Shown here in pieces: positions 17,191-25,319 of a stretch of DNA of 54,844 nucleotides (positions are counted from its first letter, which is position 1; each line of letters starts with the position of its first letter). The notes under the pieces are model-generated. The model did no database searches. It was not told the DNA's origin and was given only the letters and a program-made list of their open reading frames with translations. Origin of the DNA: an uncultured Romboutsia sp. Lineage in GTDB: Bacteria > Bacillota > Clostridia > Peptostreptococcales > Peptostreptococcaceae. Both the position numbers and the translations under genes were made by a program. Where the stretch lies: assembly GCA_937907205.1 (NCBI GenBank), contig CALESE010000133.1:1-54844 (forward strand), written 5' to 3'.

Positions 17191-17303
17191 AGCAATCATC
17201 CTCTCAATTAAATGCTAAAAGATATTATACATATATTATTGACAAGTATAAAAAATATTATAATTGTAAAAATTACAAATATATGTAAAAAGGAGTGATA
17301 ATT

Positions 17304-17840
17304 ATGATAAATACACTAATTAACAATTTATATTCAAATAAAATAAGACCTAAAATGGAAGGGAATTTAGAAGAACCTATATATATAGTTAAGAAAGAAG
17401 CGTCAGGGTTTGTTAACACTATTAAGAATATTCATAGCATTATAACAAAACTTATATTAGTTATGGTATCGAGCTTTATAGTTTTTATATCCTTTAATAT
17501 TAGTATACAAATAGGTGTGATGTCTTTAATAATGCTTTTTTTAGTTTTGTCGTATTATAGAAAGAGAATAGTTTATATAGCTATTAAATTTAGTAATCTT
17601 TATATAGGTCGTAAGTATACTACTATAATAGAATATACTAAATATAAATTATCAATGTTTATAAAATATGCTATAAGTACAAAATGTAAGAAATATATAA
17701 CTTTAATATGTAACTTAATGATAATAGGATTTTTTATGGGTTTTAATATAATTATAAAAATATGTTCTTTATTGACATTTATCTTTATATTAAAAGAAAT
17801 TTATATATCTATATACAAAATAACAAATAAAAAAATATAA
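17304..17840 (+). CDS. small integral membrane protein of unknown function
   Basis: A 178-residue protein with hydrophobic segments at about residues 45-65, 68-85 and 130-165, and positively charged loops between them (YYRKRIVY, STKCKKY). No family is recognised. The ATG at 17304 has AAGGAGTGAT upstream. The phosphatase gene begins 78 bases after its stop with no hairpin between, so the two may share a transcript, but nothing in the protein says how it would work with a phosphatase. Confidence 0.65.
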   Translation: MINTLINNLYSNKIRPKMEGNLEEPIYIVKKEASGFVNTIKNIHSIITKLILVMVSSFIVFISFNISIQIGVMSLIMLFLVLSYYRKRIVYIAIKFSNLYIGRKYTTIIEYTKYKLSMFIKYAISTKCKKYITLICNLMIIGFFMGFNIIIKICSLLTFIFILKEIYISIYKITNKKI

Positions 17841-17918
17841 TTATCCTAATTGTTTACTACAAAAGTTATATATAGTAATATTAAGTAGATAAAAAAATAG
17901 GGGAGGGGAGGAATTAAT

Positions 17919-19691
17919 ATGAATACTAAATGTAGTGATATTTCTAAAATGAAAATTTTGGTAGAAGTATCAACGATGGTAACACAATCTTCAGACTTTT
18001 TTGAGATAAAAGACAAAATAATAGAAAAAATGCTTGAAGTTGTTCATCCTACTAAGGCATGTGTGAACTTATTTTATAAAAATAATTATCAATATGCTTA
18101 TTTAGTATGTTCTGAAACTTTAGATTATGTTCCTCAAGTTTTTCCAACAACAACTCCAAGAGGAGTAAAGATAGATTTTCAAGATTATCCAGAATATATA
18201 CGAGAATCGGTAAAAGAGAAAAAAATAATATATATAAAGAATGTATTTGAAGATGACAGGGCTATAGGAGAAAGAAGTTTAGCTAAAAACGAAGGGTACA
18301 TTGGTAGAATAGTTTTTCCATTTATTATAAATCATAAAGTTGTAGGATTTATGACTTGTTTTTTAAGAGAGGAAGATATTTTGACAGAACAAGATATAGA
18401 TTTTATATCATCGATAGCTTCACTTTTAGCACTATCTGTAGAAATAACTGATAAAAACAATAGAACACTCTTATTAGTTCAAAAATTAAGAGGAGCAATA
18501 TTATCTATTAATGAAGCAACAAAAAAACTTTACTTAAATAGAAATATAAATGAGTTTTTACAACATTTAAGTAAGCAGGCTACTGATATAACAAATAGCA
18601 AAGATGCAATAATATTAATTGATGAGAATGAATATAAAGACAAATTATTTAATTATTATAGTACAGAGGGTAGTAATAAAGGAAATCTAGAAAAAATATT
18701 AAGTTATACTTTAAAGCAAAATCATATAGGTCATTATGAAAATAATATAAATATAAAAGACAAAGATGGAAATAAGATAAATAGTTATATATATTATAAA
18801 TTAAAAAATAAAAATAAAATAATGGGATGTATTATATGTTCAAATAGTCAAAGTTACACTAATGATGATTTAAATATATTAAGTATATTAGCAAAGCAAG
18901 TTGCAGTTGGTATGCAGCTTTATAAGTACAATGTTGAAGAAGTAAAGCATAAAGTATTAGCTAATGAGTTAAACTTATTAAATCAACAGCAAAAACTTAT
19001 AATGGATAAAAGTAAAATGGAATGCAATGATAAAAAGGAATTAGATTTTTATCATAGGCCAGCAAGAGTTGTAGGCGGAGATTTTTACTATGCTGTAAAA
19101 TTAGACGAAAATAAGATTGTATATATAGTGGCAGATGTTATGGGACATGGTATTGTTTCAAACTATGTAGTTGCTATGATAAAGGGAGCATTTAAGGTAC
19201 TTGCTTATCAATATAGTACACCAGCAGATATAATGACAAATTTAAATAAATTATTATATGATGAATTTGATAAAATGGGTGTATTTACGACTTGTTTAAT
19301 AAATTTAGTAAATATGAAAGAAAATACAATTGCAATATCAAATGCAGGTCATTATAGCCCTATAATGATAAAAAGTGATGGTAGTTTAGTAAATAATATA
19401 AAGTGTAAAAAGGGAGTTCCAATTGGAGTACTAGAAGATACGACATACGTTAATAACACATTAGATATATCTGATTATCCAATGGTTTGTATGTACACTG
19501 ATGGTATATTAGAAATAAAAAATGATAATAAAGAAGAATATGGAATAGAAGGACTTGAAAACTTTATGAAAAATAATTTTAAGTTTAATCAAGAAACAAT
19601 AATAGACAACTTAAAGCATGAACTAAATGAATTTTCTAGAAAAGATAGCTATGATGATGATATACTAATTGTTATGTTAAGAGATAAATAA
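17919..19691 (+). CDS. GAF-GAF-SpoIIE serine phosphatase
   Basis: A 590-residue cytoplasmic signalling protein. Two GAF-like sensor domains lie at about residues 10-175 and 190-345, then a short coiled linker (NELNLLNQQQKL), then a PPM/SpoIIE (RsbU-like) phosphatase at about 370-590. The metal-binding residues are in VVGGDFYYA, VADVMGHG, NAGHYSP, YTDGILE and DDDILIVML. Such enzymes usually dephosphorylate an anti-anti-sigma (STAS) protein in a partner-switching cascade, but no such partner gene adjoins. The ATG has GGGGAGGAA upstream and a strong terminator follows. Confidence 0.9.
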   Translation: MNTKCSDISKMKILVEVSTMVTQSSDFFEIKDKIIEKMLEVVHPTKACVNLFYKNNYQYAYLVCSETLDYVPQVFPTTTPRGVKIDFQDYPEYIRESVKEKKIIYIKNVFEDDRAIGERSLAKNEGYIGRIVFPFIINHKVVGFMTCFLREEDILTEQDIDFISSIASLLALSVEITDKNNRTLLLVQKLRGAILSINEATKKLYLNRNINEFLQHLSKQATDITNSKDAIILIDENEYKDKLFNYYSTEGSNKGNLEKILSYTLKQNHIGHYENNINIKDKDGNKINSYIYYKLKNKNKIMGCIICSNSQSYTNDDLNILSILAKQVAVGMQLYKYNVEEVKHKVLANELNLLNQQQKLIMDKSKMECNDKKELDFYHRPARVVGGDFYYAVKLDENKIVYIVADVMGHGIVSNYVVAMIKGAFKVLAYQYSTPADIMTNLNKLLYDEFDKMGVFTTCLINLVNMKENTIAISNAGHYSPIMIKSDGSLVNNIKCKKGVPIGVLEDTTYVNNTLDISDYPMVCMYTDGILEIKNDNKEEYGIEGLENFMKNNFKFNQETIIDNLKHELNEFSRKDSYDDDILIVMLRDK

Positions 19692-19718
19692 AAAAGGTAT
19701 TATATAAATAATAAATAA

Positions 19719-19746
19719 AAGAAGCTTGATTAATCAAGCTTCTTTA
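19719..19746 (+). terminator. Rho-independent terminator after the SpoIIE-type phosphatase
   Basis: A perfect 28-base palindrome centred at 19732/19733 (AAAGAAGCTTGATT and its complement) ends in CTTT. It separates the phosphatase from the shikimate operon. Confidence 0.85.
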
Positions 19747-19797
19747 ACATATAAGGATTTATAGTATAAACAATCAATATAGTTTTAAGGAGGGTAT

Positions 19798-20967
19798 ATG
19801 TTAAGATACTTAACTAGTGGAGAGTCACATGGACAAAGCTTAATATCAATATTAGATGGAGTGCCTTCAAATATTGAGCTAGATATAGATGAAATAAATA
19901 AAGAGCTTCAAAAAAGGCAATGTGGATATGGCCGTGGCGGTAGAATGGCAATAGAAAAAGATAAAATAAATATAATAGGAGGAGTAAGAGGCAAAGTTAC
20001 TTTAGGAGGCCCTATATCAATAGAAATAAAAAATAAAGACTATCAAAATTGGATAGATTATATGAATCCAATGGAAGAGGTTGATTTACAAAGAAGAAAA
20101 GTAAACAATGTAAGACCAGGACATGCTGATTTAGTTGGGTGTTTAAAGTATGATTTTGATGATGCAAGAAATGTATTAGAAAGGTCAAGTGCTAGAGAAA
20201 CTGCAAGTAGAGTAGCAATAGGAGCTATATGTAAACAAATATTAAAAAATTTCAATATTGAGTTTGCATCACATGTAGTACAAATTGGAAATGTAAAAGA
20301 TACTAAAACTTATGATTTTGATTATATAAAAGAAAATGTTGATAATAGTGTAGTAAGATGTATAAACAAAGAAGTGGAACAAAGTATTATAAAAGAAATT
20401 GATAAAGTAAAAAAAGAAGGAGATACATTAGGTGGAATTATAGAAATAAGAGTAAAAAATGTAGTTCCAGGACTTGGATCATATACTCATTTTGACAAAA
20501 AAATAGATGGGGAATTAGCTATGCATTTAATGGGAACACAGGCTATTAAAGGTGTAGAAATTGGACTAGGATTTGAAATAGCATCATTACCAGGGTCTAA
20601 TGTTATGGATGAGATTTATTATAATGAAGATGAAGGTATAAAAAGAAATAGCAATAGGCTAGGTGGAATAGAAGGAGGTATGACAACAGGAGAAGAGATA
20701 ATTATAAGATGTATAATGAAGCCAATACCAACTTTATATAAGCCTCTAAGTTCTATAAATATAAATACTCTAGAAAATTATCAAGCAAGTATTGAAAGAT
20801 CAGATAATTGTGCAGTACCAGCATGTAGTGTAGTTTGTGAAAATGTAGTTGCATTTGTTATTTGTAAATATTTTTTAGAAAAAATAGGTGGAGATAATTT
20901 AAATGATCTAAAATCTAATTATGAATCATATACAAAAAGGTTAGGTGAAGCTGGATGGAGAAGATAG
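19798..20967 (+). CDS. aroC: chorismate synthase
   Basis: A 389-residue enzyme of the last common step of aromatic amino acid synthesis, turning EPSP into chorismate with reduced FMN. Family signatures are GESHGQSL, RQCGYGRGGRM, RPGHADLVG and RSSARETASRVAIGA, and the C-terminal SDNCAVPACSVV. The ATG at 19798 has AAGGAGGG upstream. It is first in an operon aroC-aroB-aroA, and its end overlaps aroB by 13 bases, so translation is probably coupled. Confidence 0.97.
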   Translation: MLRYLTSGESHGQSLISILDGVPSNIELDIDEINKELQKRQCGYGRGGRMAIEKDKINIIGGVRGKVTLGGPISIEIKNKDYQNWIDYMNPMEEVDLQRRKVNNVRPGHADLVGCLKYDFDDARNVLERSSARETASRVAIGAICKQILKNFNIEFASHVVQIGNVKDTKTYDFDYIKENVDNSVVRCINKEVEQSIIKEIDKVKKEGDTLGGIIEIRVKNVVPGLGSYTHFDKKIDGELAMHLMGTQAIKGVEIGLGFEIASLPGSNVMDEIYYNEDEGIKRNSNRLGGIEGGMTTGEEIIIRCIMKPIPTLYKPLSSININTLENYQASIERSDNCAVPACSVVCENVVAFVICKYFLEKIGGDNLNDLKSNYESYTKRLGEAGWRR

Positions 20968-22037
20968 TAAATTCTATATGTAATGTATTTATAGATGAAA
21001 ACTTTAAAAGCTTTAATGATGTAATATGTGAACATTATAATGATGAAAATATAAATAAAATATATGATAAAGTTTTGGTAATAACAGATACAAATGTATA
21101 TAATTATCATTTAGAAGAGTTAGTTAATAATATAAAATCCAAATATATATATAAATATATAATTCCTGATGGTGAATATTCTAAATCAATAGATATATAT
21201 GAAGAAATAATAAATTATTGTATTAGAATAAATTTATCTAGGAAGTCTTTAATAATAGCACTTGGTGGAGGGGTTGTTGGAGACCTTGCAGGATTTATAG
21301 CATCAACATATATGAGAGGGATAGATTTAGTACAAGTTCCAACTTCACTTTTGGCTCAAGTAGATTCATCAATAGGAGGTAAGGTAGGAATAAATTTAGG
21401 TAATATAAAAAATATAATAGGAAGTTTTTATCAACCTAAATTTACATATATAAATACAAATACCTTAAGAACTTTACCATATGAAGAATTTATAGGTGGT
21501 ATTGCAGAGGTAATAAAGTATGCAATAATTTACGATTACGAATTTTTAGATTATCTTATAGAAAATAGTGAACAAATATTAAATAAAGAAAATGAATTCT
21601 TAAAATACCTAGTTACAAAGTGTGCAAGTATTAAGGTAGATGTTGTAGGTAAGGATGAAAAAGAAGGTAGTTTGAGAAAAATATTAAACTTTGGACATAC
21701 ATTTGGTCATGGAGTAGAAAAGCTTTGTAATATTAGCCATGGATATGCAATAAGTATAGGAATGAATATGGCATTTAAATTATCTTTAAATGAAAATCTA
21801 ATAACTAAAAATTATTATGATAAATTTATAAAAGCATGCACTAAATATGAACTACCGTTAACATTTAATTTAGACGAAGATATAATAAAAGTTTTAGATA
21901 TAATGAAAAATGATAAGAAAAATAGTTTTTCAAAAATAAATTTAGTATTACCTACTTCTTATGGAAAAGTAGAAATTATAGATTATATAGACGATGAAAA
22001 AATACTTGATGTTATAAAGGAGTGTCATAATGCTTAA
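20955..22037 (+). CDS. aroB: 3-dehydroquinate synthase
   Basis: A 360-residue NAD- and metal-dependent enzyme that cyclises DAHP to 3-dehydroquinate. Signatures are ALGGGVVGDLAGFIAS, PTSLLAQVDSSIGGKVGIN and the metal-site NFGHTFGHGVEKL. The ATG lies inside the last codons of aroC, after AGGTGAAG, and the end overlaps aroA by 8 bases. Both overlaps point to a single polycistronic, translationally coupled message. Confidence 0.97.
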   Translation: MEKIVNSICNVFIDENFKSFNDVICEHYNDENINKIYDKVLVITDTNVYNYHLEELVNNIKSKYIYKYIIPDGEYSKSIDIYEEIINYCIRINLSRKSLIIALGGGVVGDLAGFIASTYMRGIDLVQVPTSLLAQVDSSIGGKVGINLGNIKNIIGSFYQPKFTYINTNTLRTLPYEEFIGGIAEVIKYAIIYDYEFLDYLIENSEQILNKENEFLKYLVTKCASIKVDVVGKDEKEGSLRKILNFGHTFGHGVEKLCNISHGYAISIGMNMAFKLSLNENLITKNYYDKFIKACTKYELPLTFNLDEDIIKVLDIMKNDKKNSFSKINLVLPTSYGKVEIIDYIDDEKILDVIKECHNA

Positions 22038-23289
22038 AGGTAGTTTTGAACTTATAGGAGATAAATCCATATCTCATAGAGCAATAATGTTTTCTTCAAT
22101 ATCCAAAGGACATAACAAAATAAGTAACTTTTTAATGGGAGAAGATTGCTTAAGTACAATAGATTGTTTTAGAAAAATGGGTGTTGATATAAAAATAGAA
22201 AATAAAGATGTAATAGTAAGAGGTAACGGTATATATGGTCTTAAAAAGCCAAATAATATATTAGATGTTGGAAACTCAGGGACAACTATAAGACTTATTA
22301 TGGGGATATTAGCAGGAAATAAATTTGATGCAACACTTATAGGTGATAATTCAATAGGTAAAAGACCAATGAAAAGAGTAACAGAACCACTTAGAAGTAT
22401 GGGATGTAAAATAGAAGGTAAAGATGATGCAAATTATACACCAATAAAAATATATGGTGGAAATTTAAGTTCTATAAATTATAAGATGCCAGTAGCATCA
22501 GCACAAGTAAAGTCAGCAATAATACTTGCAAGTCTTTATGCAGACAAAATGTCTACAATAGAAGAAAAGGTAAAAAGTAGAAATCATACAGAAATAATGC
22601 TTAAATCATTTGGAGCAGATATAGATGTTAATAATCTAAAAATAAATATAAATCCAGTAGACGAACTTTATAGTCAAGATATATATGTTCCAGGAGATAT
22701 ATCTTCGGCAGCATTTATAATAGTTGGTGCATTAATAAGTAAGGGTTCTGAAGTATTAATAAAAAATGTAGGATTAAATGAAACAAGAACAGGAATAATT
22801 GATGTTGTAAAGTCTATGAATGGAAATATAGAGATATTTAATAAAAGATTAGTTGGTGGGGAGATTGTTGGTGATATTTTAGTAAAGTACACACCAAATT
22901 TATGTGCAACAACAATAGACAAAACTATAATACCAAGATTGATTGATGAAATACCAGCAATAGCAGTATTAGCATCTCAGGCTGAGGGAACAACTATAAT
23001 AAAAGATGCAAAAGAACTAAAGGTAAAAGAAAGTAATAGAATAAAAGCCGTAGTAGATAACTTAAAAAATATGAATTGTGATATAGAAGAACTTGAAGAT
23101 GGAATGATAATAAAAGGTAAGAATAAATTAAAAGCATCGTACATACAAACTTATAATGATCATAGAATAGCAATGGCATTTTCAATAGCAAATTTAATCT
23201 GTGAAGAAGAAATAAAATTAGATAATCCAAATTGTGTGGATATATCATTTCCAGGATACTTTGATTTATTAAACTCTCTTAGGAAATAA
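22030..23289 (+). CDS. aroA: 3-phosphoshikimate 1-carboxyvinyltransferase (EPSP synthase)
   Basis: A 419-residue enzyme joining PEP to shikimate 3-phosphate. Signatures are GDKSISHRAIMF at the N-terminus, LDVGNSGTTIRL, SAQVKSAIILA, the catalytic DEIPAIAVLAS, LKVKESNR and YNDHRIAMAFSI. The ATG at 22030 overlaps the end of aroB and follows AAGGAG. It ends the operon; a hairpin at 23331-23361 lies 40 bases beyond. No aroE or aroK is present here, so the pathway is split over the genome. Confidence 0.97.
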   Translation: MLKGSFELIGDKSISHRAIMFSSISKGHNKISNFLMGEDCLSTIDCFRKMGVDIKIENKDVIVRGNGIYGLKKPNNILDVGNSGTTIRLIMGILAGNKFDATLIGDNSIGKRPMKRVTEPLRSMGCKIEGKDDANYTPIKIYGGNLSSINYKMPVASAQVKSAIILASLYADKMSTIEEKVKSRNHTEIMLKSFGADIDVNNLKININPVDELYSQDIYVPGDISSAAFIIVGALISKGSEVLIKNVGLNETRTGIIDVVKSMNGNIEIFNKRLVGGEIVGDILVKYTPNLCATTIDKTIIPRLIDEIPAIAVLASQAEGTTIIKDAKELKVKESNRIKAVVDNLKNMNCDIEELEDGMIIKGKNKLKASYIQTYNDHRIAMAFSIANLICEEEIKLDNPNCVDISFPGYFDLLNSLRK

Positions 23290-23330
23290 TGTATTTAAAG
23301 TATAAAAATTATAGATAATTATAAAAATAC

Positions 23331-23377
23331 AAAAGTAATCAAAATTATTTGATTTACTTTTAAATATTATGTATAAT
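23331..23377 (+). promoter_or_regulatory. aro-operon hairpin merging into the pduL promoter
   Basis: AAAAGTAATCAAA (23331-23343) pairs, with one bulge, with TTTGATTTACTTTT (23348-23361) and probably ends the aro operon. Within it TTGATT (23349-23354) serves as a -35 for a perfect TATAAT at 23372-23377, spacer 17, pointing at pduL. Confidence 0.55.
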
Positions 23378-23426
23378 TGTATCGTGTATACAATATTTTC
23401 TATCAAATATTAGGAGGAATTTTACT

Positions 23427-23996
23427 ATGAAATTACCAATAGCATTATCAAATAGACATGTACATTTAAGTAAAGAAGATATAGAAGTGTTATTTGGTGC
23501 TGGGCATGAGTTAACTCACTTTAAGCCATTATCTCAACCAGGACAATATGCTTGTGAAGAAAAAGTTGACTTAGTAGGACCAAAAGGTACTATAAAAGGT
23601 GTTAGAGTTTTAGGACCAGCTAGACCAGCTACACAAGTAGAAATATCTTTAGCAGATGGATTTGCATTAGGTATAAAAGCACCAATAAAAGAATCTGGAG
23701 ATATAGCAGGAACTCCAGGAGTTAAATTAGTAGGACCAGCTGGAGAAGTTGAATTATCTGAAGGTGTTATAGTAGCTTCTAGACATATACATATGAGTGA
23801 TGAAGATGCTAAAAACTTCGGTGTTACTGATAAGCAAATAGTTAAAGTTAGAACTTTCGGACCAAGAGCTGTAGTGTTTGAAAATGTATTAGTTAGAGCA
23901 AATCCTAACTTTGCATTAGAAATGCACGTAGACGTTGAAGAAGGAAACGCTGCAGGTGTTAGAAATGGTGATGAAGTAGAATTAATAGTTGAATAA
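23427..23996 (+). CDS. pduL: phosphate propanoyltransferase, PduL type
   Basis: A 189-residue zinc-dependent phosphotransacylase that exchanges acyl-CoA and acyl phosphate. The two histidine-containing blocks ALSNRHVHLS at the N-terminus and VIVASRHIHMS near residue 115 supply metal ligands, and GPKGTIKGVRVLGPARPATQVEIS is a family stretch. There is no N-terminal microcompartment-targeting helix and no shell genes nearby, so a cytosolic role, as an acetyl- or propionyl-phosphate-forming enzyme working with PFOR-derived acyl-CoA, is likely. The ATG has AGGAGGAA upstream. Confidence 0.92.
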   Translation: MKLPIALSNRHVHLSKEDIEVLFGAGHELTHFKPLSQPGQYACEEKVDLVGPKGTIKGVRVLGPARPATQVEISLADGFALGIKAPIKESGDIAGTPGVKLVGPAGEVELSEGVIVASRHIHMSDEDAKNFGVTDKQIVKVRTFGPRAVVFENVLVRANPNFALEMHVDVEEGNAAGVRNGDEVELIVE

Positions 23997-24010
23997 TTAT
24001 TAAAAAATTG

Positions 24011-24041
24011 AAGATATGTGAAATTCACATATCTTTAATTT
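24011..24041 (+). terminator. Rho-independent terminator of pduL
   Basis: AAGATATGTGAA pairs with TTCACATATCTT, then TTAATTTT. The next 270 bases to deoC are AT-rich; only a small dyad near 24098-24111 (AGTATGC/GTATACT-like) was noticed and no firm promoter. Confidence 0.8.
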
Positions 24042-24313
24042 TGTGATTTATTTAAATTTAACATACAAAAGCAAGAATAATTATGAAAAAGCAAAGTATG
24101 CTTTGGTATACTATATATACAAAATGTTCATACATGAAAAAACTTTATAATTGCTATATAAATTATGCATATTATCATCATATAAATACCATCAAAATAT
24201 AATTAAATTGTGTATGCTAAATAGTCTATAGGAAAAAATAAGTTTATATAGTTTTTGTAATGTAATAACATATTATGTGATAAATATAATATAGACAAAA
24301 GGAGGATACAACA

Positions 24314-24988
24314 ATGAATAACAAAATAGCAAATATGATAGACCATACAGTATTAAAAGCTGTAGCAACTAAAGAAGATGTAATAAATATATGCAAAGAG
24401 GCTAAAAAACACAACTTCTTTTCAGTATGTATAAATCCAACACATGTTGCATTAGCTAAGAAAGAATTAGAAGGAAGCAATGTGGCTGTTTGTACAGTTA
24501 TAGGATTCCCTTTAGGAGCAAATACTCCAGCTGTAAAAGCTTTTGAAACTAAAGATGCAATAGCAAATGGTGCCAACGAAGTTGATATGGTTATAAACAT
24601 AGGAGCTTTAAAAGAGAAAAACTATGATTTAGTATTTGAAGATATAAAAGCAGTTGTTGATGCAGCTGATAAAAAAGCATTAGTAAAAGTAATAATAGAA
24701 ACTTGCTACTTAACTGATGAAGAAAAAGTAAAGGCTTGTGAATTAGCAGTTAAGGCTGGAACTGATTTTGTAAAAACTTCAACAGGATTTGGCACAGGTG
24801 GATCAACTCCAGCTGATATAAAATTAATGAGAGAAACAGTAGGGCCTAACATAGGAGTTAAAGCTTCTGGTGGAGTAAGATGTGAAAAAGATGCAATATC
24901 CGTAATAGAAGCTGGAGCAAGTAGAATAGGTGCTAGTTCATCAATAGCAATAGTAAGTGGAGATAACACTACTGGTAGTGATTATTAA
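24314..24988 (+). CDS. deoC: deoxyribose-phosphate aldolase
   Basis: A 224-residue class I aldolase splitting 2-deoxyribose 5-phosphate into glyceraldehyde 3-phosphate and acetaldehyde. The Schiff-base lysine lies in FVKTSTGFGTGGST, with IDHTVLKA at the N-terminus, VINIGALKE, and the proton-relay lysine in GVKASGGVR. Length is normal. The ATG follows AAGGAGG. No other deo genes (deoA, deoB, deoD) adjoin, so it is a lone catabolic gene between pduL and PFOR. Confidence 0.96.
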   Translation: MNNKIANMIDHTVLKAVATKEDVINICKEAKKHNFFSVCINPTHVALAKKELEGSNVAVCTVIGFPLGANTPAVKAFETKDAIANGANEVDMVINIGALKEKNYDLVFEDIKAVVDAADKKALVKVIIETCYLTDEEKVKACELAVKAGTDFVKTSTGFGTGGSTPADIKLMRETVGPNIGVKASGGVRCEKDAISVIEAGASRIGASSSIAIVSGDNTTGSDY

Positions 24989-24992
24989 TATA

Positions 24993-25028
24993 AAAATTAT
25001 AGGGCTTAGAAATAAGCTTTATAATTTG
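24993..25028 (+). terminator. hairpin after deoC
   Basis: AAATTATA-GGGCTTA and TAAGCTTTATAATTT pair around GAAA with small defects. The U tract is weak. The remaining 290 bases to the PFOR gene hold the palindrome listed next and no open gene. Confidence 0.55.
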
Positions 25029-25233
25029 GGTTATTACAAAAAAAATGTTTTAAATTGTAGTATTGAGGGTATATAGTATACAAGAAACAAAACTATGTAG
25101 AAATTTAAGTGATTTTATAATAAATGATTATATTTCTATAATAAACGCTTATGATACATATGTAATTAATTAAAAAGGATTTTCTCCAAAAGTATAGAAG
25201 TTTTTATGTAAATTATTTATGTATTGGGGGATG

Positions 25234-25253
25234 AATGTATAAATTTATACATT
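25234..25253. promoter_or_regulatory. 20-base perfect palindrome upstream of PFOR
   Basis: AATGTATAAATTTATACATT is its own reverse complement. It lies 66 bases before the PFOR start, in the place of an operator, and has no U tract that would make it a terminator. No regulator is identified; it does not match the Rex box I know (TTGTTAAATAA-type). Confidence 0.5.
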
Positions 25254-25319
25254 ATATTCAAAGTGCAAATTTAATTATTTAAGTACAATTGGAGTAATAT
25301 ATAAGGAGGATACACGATC

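Noticed and set aside
17239..17264. TTGACA followed by TATAAT before the membrane-protein gene
   Set aside because: The spacer is only 14 bases, too short for a normal sigma-A promoter.
23534..24028. 164-codon open frame opposite pduL
   Set aside because: Antisense to a strongly recognised enzyme, composition rich in Ser/Thr/Pro as expected for an antisense frame, no start signal.
23427..24988. Bacterial microcompartment locus suggested by pduL
   Set aside because: No shell proteins, no targeting peptide on PduL, no diol dehydratase or aldehyde dehydrogenase.
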